A DNA stretch of 64,000 nt from Pedobacter polysacchareus (GTDB lineage Bacteria > Bacteroidota > Bacteroidia > Sphingobacteriales > Sphingobacteriaceae), in NCBI RefSeq assembly GCF_019802255.1, contig NZ_JAHYSS010000007.1, positions 62,001 through 126,000 on the forward strand, in the 5' to 3' direction. Below are positions 51,788 through 59,470 of the stretch, in pieces. Every line of letters starts with the position of its first letter. Position 1 is the stretch's first letter. The translations under genes were made by a program, and so were the position numbers. The notes under the pieces are model-generated. The model saw only the letters and a program-made list of their open reading frames with translations, ran no database searches and was not told the DNA's origin.

Positions 51788-53068
51788 ATGAATCAACATC
51801 CCCTAATTGTCAGCGCAACATTCAAATGCGAGGATAATATCATGAAAAGGATGTGGACTACTGGATATAAGGGTATTCAGCAGTTAGCTTCCAAAATCTG
51901 CTATGACGCAGCTTACTTTGAGCAACTTCCATACACTGGTGATACCAGAATACAGGCATTGCAAGCCTTGTACCTCTCCGGCGATGACAAGCTCATCAAA
52001 AAGGCCATTATGGATTTTTACAATTCAAAAACACCGGAATACATGACAAACACCCGCACATTGGGCGGGCGACTAAAAATTATCCCAACCTTTTCTCTCT
52101 ACTGGATTTGTATGATCTATGATTATTGGATGCACAGAAACGATGACGCATTTATCGAGATACTCCTCCCTTCTATCCATGGGATTTTAGATTGGTACGA
52201 AAGGCAACTCATGGGAGATCAGGAAATGTTAGGTGCCATAAAATGGTGGAATTTTGTAGACTGGGATAAATACAACGGCTGGGGAATTTCTCCTGATCCG
52301 GAAAATGGTAAATCTGCAATCATGTCTTTCCAATATGCTTATACTTTAAAACTCGCAGCCAAACTATTCAACGCCTATGGTGATCCTGATTGCGCTAAAA
52401 AGTATAATATCCTGGCGGACGAAATTAGCAGAGATACCCTCAGATTATGTTTTAATGAAGAGCAATTCTTAATTGCCGATAATCCTGACCAGAATTCCTT
52501 TAGTCAATACACCAATATATGGGCAATTTTAAGTGGTGCCGTAGAAGATAAAAAAGCAATTGAAATCATGTACCACCTGCTTTACAACCGTCAAATCATT
52601 CAGGTTTCCAATTTTTATAAGTTCTACCTCAACCAAGCTTTAAAAATAGTGAACATGGCAGATCAATATCAAAGACAACTTGCTTCATGGCAACGCTTGC
52701 GTAATATGGATTTCAAGCCCGACGTTGATCCTACTGAGCCCATACTGGCAGAACGTAACGGCTGGAGCAAATTTCCAAATTACGAATTCCTGGCTACCAT
52801 TTGCGGCATCACCTCGGCTGCACCTGGATTTAATAAAATAATGATTAAACCAGCTCTAGGTGATTTAACCAATATAGAGGCTAGTATGCCTCATCCAAAT
52901 GGCACAATTAATATCAGACTAATGAAAACTAGTAAAGAAAGTATCACTGCAGAAATAACCCTTCCCCCAGAAACAGAAGGCTTTTTTATTTGGAGCAAGA
53001 AAGTATATAACCTAAAAAGTGGATTTCAACGATTAGTATCTATAGTCTTTAACGGCTCCTTATCATGA
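51788..53068 (+). CDS. Alpha-L-rhamnosidase-like (GH78-type six-hairpin) protein lacking N-terminal domains
   Basis: 426 residues, no signal peptide. The catalytic (alpha/alpha)6 domain is recognisable: FKCEDNIMKRMWTTGYKGIQQL, then CYDAAYFEQLPYTGDTRIQALQALYLSGD (normally DCPYYEQLQYxGDTRIQ, general-acid Glu kept, DCP changed to DAA), IIPTFSLYWICMIYDYW, WWNFVDWDKYNGWG, and the C-terminal beta-sandwich with IEASMPHPNGTINIRLM. Family members are usually 700-900 residues, with beta-sandwiches before the catalytic part. Here the protein begins directly at that domain, and the DNA before it is the RNA repeat block. Overlaps the next gene by 4 nt. It may be a trimmed cytoplasmic enzyme or a decayed one. 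Confidence 0.72.
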   Translation: MNQHPLIVSATFKCEDNIMKRMWTTGYKGIQQLASKICYDAAYFEQLPYTGDTRIQALQALYLSGDDKLIKKAIMDFYNSKTPEYMTNTRTLGGRLKIIPTFSLYWICMIYDYWMHRNDDAFIEILLPSIHGILDWYERQLMGDQEMLGAIKWWNFVDWDKYNGWGISPDPENGKSAIMSFQYAYTLKLAAKLFNAYGDPDCAKKYNILADEISRDTLRLCFNEEQFLIADNPDQNSFSQYTNIWAILSGAVEDKKAIEIMYHLLYNRQIIQVSNFYKFYLNQALKIVNMADQYQRQLASWQRLRNMDFKPDVDPTEPILAERNGWSKFPNYEFLATICGITSAAPGFNKIMIKPALGDLTNIEASMPHPNGTINIRLMKTSKESITAEITLPPETEGFFIWSKKVYNLKSGFQRLVSIVFNGSLS

Positions 53069-54357
53069 TAAATCGGTATCGACCATTCGTCTCCTGCATC
53101 ATGATCGCAGGTAATAATCTACAAATGATTAGAAATAGCATCAGTTATTTTATAGATCAGAACTACGCTTATAAAGAATTAATTATTATTGATGATGGTG
53201 GTACCTGCTTAAAAAACAAAATACAAACTCATCCAAATGTGCTGTATTTCCAACTGGACAAAGCTGCTTCCAATGCATCAAAAAGGAATTTCGGCATTGA
53301 GCAGTCTCAGGGCGAAATCATCATGCATTGGGATGATCAGGACTGGTATGCCTCAGATTGGATTCGTCGCCAAAGTAATGCATTGCTGTTTAGCCAAATC
53401 CACATCAGTGGACTAAATATAGAGTCAAAGGAAAGGTCTCAAGAAAGTTATTACCAACGGTTATATGGTCAATCCAAAGTACAAATTTACTCCATGGTGA
53501 CCTCCACACTTTGCTACCTCCGATCTTTTTGGGATAAATATCCGATCAAAGATATATTAACCATGGAAGATGCCGACTTCGTCAGGAATTCAGGTGGCTT
53601 AGTTTATTGCCATACTTATTCCGCAGGATACCTGGAGTCATTTCATGGAGCTGATAAAAATAGCTCGCTTGAAAATCCGGAGGAGAGGATGAAAATGATC
53701 CACTCTAGAAAAGAAAACCCGCAGCCTTATCAAAAACCTGCGATTAAAGTCCCCAATGAATATTCCTGGGTAATCCCAGTTTCCTGTATTTTATGCAGCC
53801 ATAATGGAGAACAACACCTCCCGAATGCCATTGGAAACTTAATGCATCAGGACTATTTAGATGTGGAACTGCTCATTGTAGAAGCTGGCCCGGGTGTATG
53901 TTTAGAAATGATTCCGTACCACAGCAATATCAGCTACATTCCTTATGCACCTTCCGCCACTATCGGAGAAATGAAAAATATGGCTTGTGAAAAAGCGAAT
54001 GGGCAAATCATCATGCACTGGGATGAGCAAGATACCTATTCTTATGATTGGGTGACGCATCAGGTTACCGCATTGCTTAGTTTGGGAGCTGACGCTTCCG
54101 GACTAGACAAATTTATCGTTCATAAAAACAACACCGAAAAAACTTTAATGGTCAAAGATCCCATCCATACCAAAGGTTGGGTATATAGTCCTACGCTTGT
54201 TTATTGGAAAAAACTATGGAAAACGTTCAAATTTAGCGCTTTACAAATGGGTGAAGACGATGAATTCCTCCACAGATCAAAGGCTTATGTATCCCCACAT
54301 GATTACACCAATGGTTTTATTGCTAATATCACTGAAAGCAGCCAAAGTCATTTATAA
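53065..54357 (+). CDS. Tandem GT2-domain protein with altered metal-binding motifs
   Basis: 430 residues built of two copies of the type I GT2 domain (~1-215 and ~235-430). Domain 1 keeps IIIDDGG, but the WDDDDW motif is WDDQDW (Asp90-Asp93). Domain 2 has IVEAG in place of IIDDG and WDEQDTY (320-325) in place of WDDDDWY. Both keep the C-terminal ED (MEDADFVRNSGG; MGEDDEFLHRSKA). Domain 2 therefore probably binds no nucleotide sugar and may be structural or acceptor-binding. ATGA overlap with the rhamnosidase-like gene means translational coupling. Terminator at 54391. Confidence 0.8.
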   Translation: MINRYRPFVSCIMIAGNNLQMIRNSISYFIDQNYAYKELIIIDDGGTCLKNKIQTHPNVLYFQLDKAASNASKRNFGIEQSQGEIIMHWDDQDWYASDWIRRQSNALLFSQIHISGLNIESKERSQESYYQRLYGQSKVQIYSMVTSTLCYLRSFWDKYPIKDILTMEDADFVRNSGGLVYCHTYSAGYLESFHGADKNSSLENPEERMKMIHSRKENPQPYQKPAIKVPNEYSWVIPVSCILCSHNGEQHLPNAIGNLMHQDYLDVELLIVEAGPGVCLEMIPYHSNISYIPYAPSATIGEMKNMACEKANGQIIMHWDEQDTYSYDWVTHQVTALLSLGADASGLDKFIVHKNNTEKTLMVKDPIHTKGWVYSPTLVYWKKLWKTFKFSALQMGEDDEFLHRSKAYVSPHDYTNGFIANITESSQSHL

Positions 54358-54390
54358 CGTTCAACATCCCTCCCACGCTCTCCTTCCTCC

Positions 54391-54418
54391 AAAGCTGCAC
54401 CCTGTGCAGCTTTTCTTG
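54391..54418 (+). terminator. Terminator after the tandem GT2 gene
   Basis: AAAGCTGCAC (54391-54400) and GTGCAGCTTT (54404-54413) form a perfect 10-bp stem with a 3-nt loop, then TCTTG. Confidence 0.85.
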
Positions 54419-54610
54419 TATTTGCTTCGTTGTTAACACTGAACAAAAAACTGTAAAACAAGCCGTAATCATGCTGTAAACCCCGCACAATCTACCTTCA
54501 GGCCCAAATTAGCAGCATTTGTTTTGGTAATTTAGTGTGGTAATCTTTCGCAGATTTCATTGTATTTATTTTCTACATCCGTATTTTTTAATCATCCGAA
54601 TCATAATCAC

Positions 54611-55180
54611 ATGGAAAATGAACGTTTTTTTAAAGCGCTGTCCCGCCAGCGAAATCCAACACATGAACTCAAAACACATTTTAACAGAATGCTCAAAAGA
54701 GAAGTTCATCAAAGCCATACCAGGATCTTAGACGCCGGAGAAGTTTGCAATAAGATGTGGTTTATTGTAGAGGGTTCCGCCATGGCTTATGTTGCTAAAA
54801 AGGGAAAGAAAGTTCCCTATTGGTTCTGGAATGAAAATGAAGTCATGGTGCCTGTACATAGTTTTTTTAAACAGGTTCCTACAGATGGATACATAGAAGT
54901 AATGGAGAAAAGCACCCTTCTCAGCATCTCCTATCAGGGAGTAAGGACACTCATAGAAAAATTTCCTGATTTCAATTTTCTCTTGATGGACCTGATGGAA
55001 GATTTTCAATATTCCGCAGAGAAGCGGATTTGCAGCCTCACCTCTAATGAACCCAGCGAACGCTATGAATTGCTCCTGAAAGAATCCACGTTTATCGCCA
55101 GAAAAGCACCTGTAGAAGCCATCGCTTTCTACATAGGAGTGTCCAGAAAAACGTTAAACAGGATCCGAACTAAAAGATAA
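54611..55180 (+). CDS. Crp/Fnr-family transcriptional regulator
   Basis: 189 residues from ATG 54611; the upstream extension to 54560 is not conserved-looking. Cyclic-nucleotide-binding-like beta barrel ~20-125 (HTRILDAGEVCNKMWFIVEGSAMAY, EVMEKSTLLSISYQGVRTLIEKFPDF), dimer helix, and a short C-terminal HTH (APVEAIAFYIGVSRKTLNRIRTKR), as in many Bacteroidota members. The phosphate-binding arginine cassette of true cAMP receptors is not evident, so the effector is unknown. The palindrome of site F begins 13 nt after its stop, so it is my first candidate for the protein that binds sites A-G. Confidence 0.85.
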   Translation: MENERFFKALSRQRNPTHELKTHFNRMLKREVHQSHTRILDAGEVCNKMWFIVEGSAMAYVAKKGKKVPYWFWNENEVMVPVHSFFKQVPTDGYIEVMEKSTLLSISYQGVRTLIEKFPDFNFLLMDLMEDFQYSAEKRICSLTSNEPSERYELLLKESTFIARKAPVEAIAFYIGVSRKTLNRIRTKR

Positions 55181-55192
55181 ATATTTGAATTT

Positions 55193-55237
55193 GGGTCATT
55201 TGACCCTCCTTCCTAAGACAAACCCGATGTAACTTTA
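55193..55237 (+). promoter_or_regulatory. Site F: perfect GGGTCATTTGACCC palindrome plus -7 box
   Basis: GGGTCATTTGACCC (55193-55206), 23 nt, then TAACTTTA (55230-55237). The MauE-like gene starts at 55274. It lies between the Crp/Fnr gene and its neighbour. Confidence 0.7.
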
Positions 55238-55273
55238 ATTCAGCATTTTAACATTAAAAAACCGACGAAACTT

Positions 55274-55696
55274 ATGAACACTTATCCATTTGTTATTATT
55301 ATCAGCGTCATCCTCATCATCATGTGGGCCTATGCTGCCATTTCAAAACTGATAGAACTGGAGCAATTCAAGCAATCACTCGCTACCCAGGTTTTTCCAG
55401 CATGGATAGGGAAGATTTTAGTATGGGTATTGCCAATTGTGGAGTTAGGGATTGTCGCTTTATTACTGTTTAAAAACACACAAATCATCGGAATGTATGC
55501 TTCCTTTGCCATGATGCTGCTCTTCACCCTATATGTAGGTGGTGCTGTATATAATATTTATGAACGTCACCCTTGTGCCTGCGGCGGATTATTTGCCAAG
55601 CTGGGATGGAAAAAGCATTTTAGGGTAAATGTATTTTTTACGCTATTATCAATTATTGGAGTCTTGCTTTTGGAGAATAATAACCAGTTCATGTAA
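55274..55696 (+). CDS. MauE/DoxX-like four-helix membrane protein
   Basis: 140 residues, four transmembrane helices (IIISVILIIMWAYAAISKLI; ILVWVLPIVELGIVALLLF; YASFAMMLLFTLYVGGAVYNIY; FRVNVFFTLLSIIGVLLL). The loop HPCACGGLFAKLGWKKHF carries the Cys-x-Cys-Gly-Gly typical of Bacteroidota MauE-like proteins, which are thought to pass electrons or fold disulfides for exported proteins. Controlled by site F. A thiol-active membrane protein in the same regulon as small Cys proteins is suggestive, but the link is only inferred. Confidence 0.8.
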   Translation: MNTYPFVIIISVILIIMWAYAAISKLIELEQFKQSLATQVFPAWIGKILVWVLPIVELGIVALLLFKNTQIIGMYASFAMMLLFTLYVGGAVYNIYERHPCACGGLFAKLGWKKHFRVNVFFTLLSIIGVLLLENNNQFM

Positions 55697-55744
55697 AGGT
55701 GCCGCCGGAAAATCAACTGATGAACCGGCGCCCTTTATTTTTAA

Positions 55745-56380
55745 TTAATGATCATGACCATCCGCTTCAACAGGATGCAGTTCAAATTTCAAGTCCAATT
55801 CGTTCGCTCCGGAAAACTTAAGCGCAAAACCAGGTTCATTCCAGTCTGCAGCAGTAATTCCAGCTTTTACACCTGAATTCAAATGGCGCAATACATACCG
55901 AAATGTAAATCCTGCAGAAGCCTCATCTACGGTGAGATATCCAGTTACCCCAACATTTATCTTCTTATTGTCTTTGTCGCGGTCTGCATAGGCATAAGTC
56001 AAAATTCCTGTCGGAGCACCCAAAATAAAGGCCTGATGCAGCTCATGCTGATCTAAAAATCTTTGCTGCAGTTCCTTACCAGCAGCATCAAATGACCGTA
56101 AACTCAATTTATATGTTTTTCCTTCCTGCAAATGGGCATGTGTCCCTGCAGGAGGCAATCCTTTACTATCAAATGTAATCACCAATGGCTTTGCAGCAGC
56201 TATGGTATTGTAATGAAAATGATCTCCATGTGCTTCCCGCTCTACTTCTAAAAAAGTAAGCTCTGATTTTCCTTTTTCCTCTTCCGGTGATTCAGGTTGA
56301 GGATCTTTCTTACAGGCGTTAAAAGTTAACGCAATCAGCGCGACTAAAATGGCTAGGGAATACTGACGTAATTTGTTCAT
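55745..56380 (-). CDS. His-rich lipoprotein of the zinc cluster
   Basis: 211 residues. Lipobox in LIALTFNACKKD. His-containing metal-site candidates are REAHGDHFHYN, AGTHAHLQEG and the C-terminal EADGHDH. The remainder is a beta-rich domain. Divergent from the MerC-domain gene, with a 148-nt region holding two candidate Zur boxes between them. I infer a zinc-binding periplasmic or surface protein taking the place of the ZrgA-type (DUF2796) binding protein of Vibrio and Pseudomonas clusters. No named family recognised. Confidence 0.68.
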   Translation of the reverse strand: MNKLRQYSLAILVALIALTFNACKKDPQPESPEEEKGKSELTFLEVEREAHGDHFHYNTIAAAKPLVITFDSKGLPPAGTHAHLQEGKTYKLSLRSFDAAGKELQQRFLDQHELHQAFILGAPTGILTYAYADRDKDNKKINVGVTGYLTVDEASAGFTFRYVLRHLNSGVKAGITAADWNEPGFALKFSGANELDLKFELHPVEADGHDH

Positions 56381-56445
56381 GGTTGTTTTTGTTAAGTATT
56401 AAAATTTGTAAGCTATTGATGTTCCTGGCCAGGTTTCTCATCTTA

Positions 56446-56462
56446 TTGCAATCATGTTGCAA
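56446..56462. promoter_or_regulatory. Candidate Zur box 1
   Basis: TTGCAA-TCATG-TTGCAA, a 6-5-6 inverted repeat in the divergent promoter region of the His-rich lipoprotein and MerC genes. It lies 66 nt from the lipoprotein start. Confidence 0.5.
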
Positions 56463-56483
56463 ATATATCTCAATAAATTACAA

Positions 56484-56509
56484 ATGCAACTATATTGCTT
56501 TTATATTTG
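56484..56509 (+). promoter_or_regulatory. Candidate Zur box 2 abutting the merC-like promoter
   Basis: ATGCAA-CTATA-TTGCTT (56484-56500), the same 6-5-6 plan as box 1. It ends 1 nt before a perfect -7 box TATATTTG (56502-56509). A repressor bound here would block RNA polymerase. The gene starts at 56529. Confidence 0.6.
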
Positions 56510-56528
56510 TAACCTTAATATTTATAAC

Positions 56529-56930
56529 ATGATCAAAGCCCCTAACAAAAAAACACTATTGAACTCTGCCCATTTAGACCAGTTTGGCATCACCGCCTCT
56601 GTCGCCTGCGCCATTCATTGCGCCGCCCTCCCCTTCCTCATCACTTTTTTGCCGCTCTGGGGTTTGAGTTTCCTTGCTCAGCCATGGGTCGAATTCAGTA
56701 TGATTGGCTTATCGCTTTTGATTGGCACCTGGTCTTTGGCACATTCCTATCCTAAGCACAAAAGAATCATTCCTATCCTGGTATTAATTATTGGATTTAT
56801 GCTGATCGGAACCGGACATTACAGTTTTCATTTTTTAGAAGCTGTATTGATTCCTTTAGGGGGATTCAGTATCGCACTCGCACACTTTCTCAATTGGAAA
56901 TATACACGAAACTGCACCCATCAATCCTAA
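56529..56930 (+). CDS. MerC-domain membrane protein
   Basis: 133 residues from ATG 56529; earlier in-frame ATGs lie within the promoter. Four hydrophobic helices with the MerC-type start LDQFGITASVACAIHCAALPFLITFLPLWG, containing the Cys pair (C-A-I-H-C) in the first helix, then LLIGTWSLAHSYPKHKRIIPI and a C-terminal helix with HFLNWKY. MerC proteins import mercury. In zinc-regulated settings like this one, related proteins are thought to carry Zn. First gene of the plus-strand cluster under Zur box 2. Confidence 0.82.
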   Translation: MIKAPNKKTLLNSAHLDQFGITASVACAIHCAALPFLITFLPLWGLSFLAQPWVEFSMIGLSLLIGTWSLAHSYPKHKRIIPILVLIIGFMLIGTGHYSFHFLEAVLIPLGGFSIALAHFLNWKYTRNCTHQS

Positions 56931-56967
56931 CCTTCATGCAGTAGCAAATACTTTACAACCAAAGCAC

Positions 56968-56996
56968 TTGCAATCTTATGGCATTTACTACTTTTG
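56968..56996 (+). promoter_or_regulatory. Candidate Zur box 3 and -7 box before the zinc ABC operon
   Basis: TTGCAA-TCTTA-TGGCAT (56968-56984), then 4 nt, then TACTTTTG (56989-56996), an exact TAnnTTTG. The small lipoprotein gene starts at 57010. The arrangement repeats that of box 2. Confidence 0.55.
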
Positions 56997-57009
56997 TAAC
57001 TACACAAAA

Positions 57010-57150
57010 ATGAACAGAAAACTAATATTCGGCGTATTTTTACTCTTTGTGAGTATGATCAATCCAGGCTGCAATCACCCGCATCCAAATGGAAAACAGC
57101 TCTACTTAAAGTATTTAAAAAGTCGCGTAATAAATACCAAACATTTATGA
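57010..57150 (+). CDS. Very small lipoprotein (46 residues)
   Basis: MNRKLIFGVFLLFVSMINPGCNHPHPNG: a signal peptide with lipobox (NPGC), then a short His/Pro and Lys/Tyr-rich tail of ~25 residues. Start at 57010 because the frame upstream runs through the promoter. Its end overlaps the ABC ATPase start by 4 nt (ATGA), and it sits right after Zur box 3, so it is probably real and translationally coupled. The two His after the lipid Cys could touch metal. No family known. Confidence 0.55.
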   Translation: MNRKLIFGVFLLFVSMINPGCNHPHPNGKQLYLKYLKSRVINTKHL

Positions 57151-57776
57151 TCTCTTTAAACTCTGTAGCTCATCAATATACCCCTCAGCAAGACATTCGT
57201 TTTGAGGATTGGGAAATCGATGCCGGATCCCAATGGCTGCTTCTTGGAGCATCAGGAAGTGGCAAATCAACCTTACTTCACATCCTGACGGGAATTTTGA
57301 AACCTGCACAAGGTAAGGTAACCATCAAAGGAACTTCCATCTATGACCTATCTGCTAAAGAACTAGACCAGTTTAGAGGCCGGAACATCGGGATCATTTT
57401 TCAACGTCCACACTTGATTAAAAGCCTGAGTATTTCAGAAAATTTAATCATAGCTCAAAGTTTTGCGAATTTACCTACAGATCTGAAAAGAGTAAATGAA
57501 GTGTTAGAAGCTTTAGGCATTGCCGATAAGAAAAACTCGTATCCTGATCAATTGAGTCAAGGACAGTTACAGCGGGTATCCATTGCCCGGGCAGTGATCA
57601 ATAAACCTGCTTTGCTAATTGCTGATGAGCCCACCTCCAGTCTTGACGACAACAATGCGCAGATTGTACTGGAGCTATTGATGCAGCAATCAGGTGCAAA
57701 TCAGGCCACATTAGTTGTGGCTACGCACGACAAAAGAGTAAAAGACGCGTTTAAAAATACCTACGAACTATCATGA
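57147..57776 (+). CDS. ABC transporter ATP-binding protein (LolD/MacB type, zinc cluster)
   Basis: 209 residues. Walker A GASGSGKST (34-42), Q-loop FQRPHLI, signature LSQGQLQRVSIARAV, Walker B LLIADEPTSSLDD and switch VVATHD are all intact. Pairs with the FtsX-like permease that begins in its last 4 nt. Order ATPase - permease - DUF3299 matches PA4064-PA4066 of Pseudomonas aeruginosa and the zrg genes of Vibrio cholerae, both zinc-repressed. It energises transfer of zinc or a zinc-loaded partner across or out of the inner membrane. Assignment by synteny. Confidence 0.88.
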   Translation: MISLNSVAHQYTPQQDIRFEDWEIDAGSQWLLLGASGSGKSTLLHILTGILKPAQGKVTIKGTSIYDLSAKELDQFRGRNIGIIFQRPHLIKSLSISENLIIAQSFANLPTDLKRVNEVLEALGIADKKNSYPDQLSQGQLQRVSIARAVINKPALLIADEPTSSLDDNNAQIVLELLMQQSGANQATLVVATHDKRVKDAFKNTYELS

Positions 57777-59014
57777 GCCCTATAAAGATCAGCTGGAAGA
57801 GCCTATGGTCTAAGCCACTTTCTTCCGCATTAAACATGATGCTCATTGCCTTTGGTACTGGAATATTGACCATATTATTATTAGCATCCCATCAGATTTC
57901 ACAAAAGCTGGACAACAACTCGAAAGACATTGACCTGGTAGTGGGTGCGAAAGGCAGTCCGCTGCAATTGATTTTGAGCAGTATTTACTATATAGATTTT
58001 CCTACCGGAAACATCCCGCTTAAAGCAGCAAAAGAGTTGTCGCGCAGTCCGTTTGTGAAAAGAGCCGTGCCCCTTGCTTTGGGCGACAATTACAATGGAA
58101 CCCGAATTGTGGGTACAGACAGTAATTTTGTAGCCTTATATCAGTTGAAATTACAAGATGGAAAGTTCTGGAACAATGATTTTGAAGCCACTATAGGCGC
58201 TGGAGTAGCAAAAGAGCAGCAGCTGAAAATTGGCGATACCTTTTATGGTGCGCATGGATTAAGCAGTACGAGTGATGTTCATAAAAGCCATCCATATACG
58301 GTTTCAGGAATTATGGAATCCCAGGGAAATGTAACAGACAACCTGATTTTAACCAATATTGCCAGTGTATGGAAGATGCACGATGATCATGAAGATGACC
58401 ATAAAGATGAGGCAGGAGACCAGCATAATGATCATCAGCATGATACTTCAAAACATGTAGACAATGATGACGATAAAGAATTGACTTCTTTACTGATCCA
58501 ATACCGCTCCCCAATGTCTGTAGCTATTTTCCCTAGAATGGTAAATGAAACTACAAATATGCAGGCAGCCTCACCTGCACAGGAAAGTACCAGACTATTC
58601 TCTTTAATTGGGGTTGGTGTAGAAACGCTGCAATGGTTCGCAGTTTTAATCATGCTCATCGCAGCAATCAGCGTGTTCGTGAACCTTTACAATTCATTAA
58701 AAGAACGTCAATATGACCTGGCGATCATGCGTACACTAGGTGCTTCCAGAGGAAAACTCTTCCTGATTGTCATCATAGAAGGAGTCATTCTTACCTTTGT
58801 GGGTACGATTATTGGGGTAGCACTAGGCCACTTTGCTTTACAATTTATCGGTAATTATCAGGAAAGCAATCAGGCCCGCCTTACCGGAATCATCTTCCTG
58901 AAGGAGGAAATATATTTATTTGTTGCTGGCTTGGCGATTGGTATATTTGCGGCTATCATCCCTGCAATACAGGCTTACAAATCCAATATTTCTAAAATAT
59001 TGTCTAAAAATTAA
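57773..59014 (+). CDS. FtsX/MacB-like ABC permease with His/Asp-rich loop (zinc cluster)
   Basis: 413 residues. N-terminal membrane helix (LNMMLIAFGTGILTILLLASHQI), large periplasmic domain (~45-290), and three C-terminal helices in the FtsX pattern (FAVLIMLIAAISVFVNLYNSLKERQYDLAIMRTLGAS; IVIIEGVILTFVGTIIGVALG; FVAGLAIGIFAAIIPAIQAY). Residues ~203-235 form a loop with alternating His and Asp (MHDDHEDDHKDEAG, HNDHQHDTSKH), a very likely zinc-binding stretch. Overlaps the ATPase gene by 4 nt. Confidence 0.88.
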   Translation: MSPIKISWKSLWSKPLSSALNMMLIAFGTGILTILLLASHQISQKLDNNSKDIDLVVGAKGSPLQLILSSIYYIDFPTGNIPLKAAKELSRSPFVKRAVPLALGDNYNGTRIVGTDSNFVALYQLKLQDGKFWNNDFEATIGAGVAKEQQLKIGDTFYGAHGLSSTSDVHKSHPYTVSGIMESQGNVTDNLILTNIASVWKMHDDHEDDHKDEAGDQHNDHQHDTSKHVDNDDDKELTSLLIQYRSPMSVAIFPRMVNETTNMQAASPAQESTRLFSLIGVGVETLQWFAVLIMLIAAISVFVNLYNSLKERQYDLAIMRTLGASRGKLFLIVIIEGVILTFVGTIIGVALGHFALQFIGNYQESNQARLTGIIFLKEEIYLFVAGLAIGIFAAIIPAIQAYKSNISKILSKN

Positions 59015-59030
59015 CACTAATACAAAAGAA

Positions 59031-59468
59031 ATGAAACGATTCCTGCTCGCTATTTTACTCTTTACCGGATTTGCGGTAAAAGCCCAGCACAATCCTGATG
59101 ATCAGATCCTGTCCGACAACTGGGATGTGGTAGGTGGTGTAGACTTTAAGATTGTTAAAGACTCAGAAATGTATGCGGTTTATTCGCCTGAAATTAAAAA
59201 ACATGCAAATAAAACTTTTGAATTGGAAGGATACATCGTTCCAATTAAGGATGGCATGAAACAAACTAAGTTCATGCTTTCTACCTTGCCAATTAATCAA
59301 TGTTTTTACTGCGGAAAAAATGGCGTTCCGATCATGGTACTGGTAGAAATGACAGAACCGATTAAGTTCACCTACAAAACAATTGTCGTAAAAGGCACGT
59401 TGAAATTAAATACAGGAAATGCAATGGACAACCCACCAATTTCCCTGATCAACGCAAAAACGATATAA
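59031..59468 (+). CDS. DUF3299-type secreted protein of the zinc cluster
   Basis: 145 residues from ATG 59031; the frame is open further upstream inside the permease gene. Signal peptide (FLLAILLFTGFAVKAQ). Core: FELEGYIVPIKDGMKQTKFMLSTLPINQCFYCGKNGVPIMVLVEM, with the QCFYCG cysteines and a following single beta-domain, matching what I know of DUF3299 (PA4066-like). Periplasmic. The CxxC may bind zinc. 16 nt after the permease and 2 nt before the Fur-family gene. Confidence 0.75.
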   Translation: MKRFLLAILLFTGFAVKAQHNPDDQILSDNWDVVGGVDFKIVKDSEMYAVYSPEIKKHANKTFELEGYIVPIKDGMKQTKFMLSTLPINQCFYCGKNGVPIMVLVEMTEPIKFTYKTIVVKGTLKLNTGNAMDNPPISLINAKTI

Positions 59469-59470
59469 GT

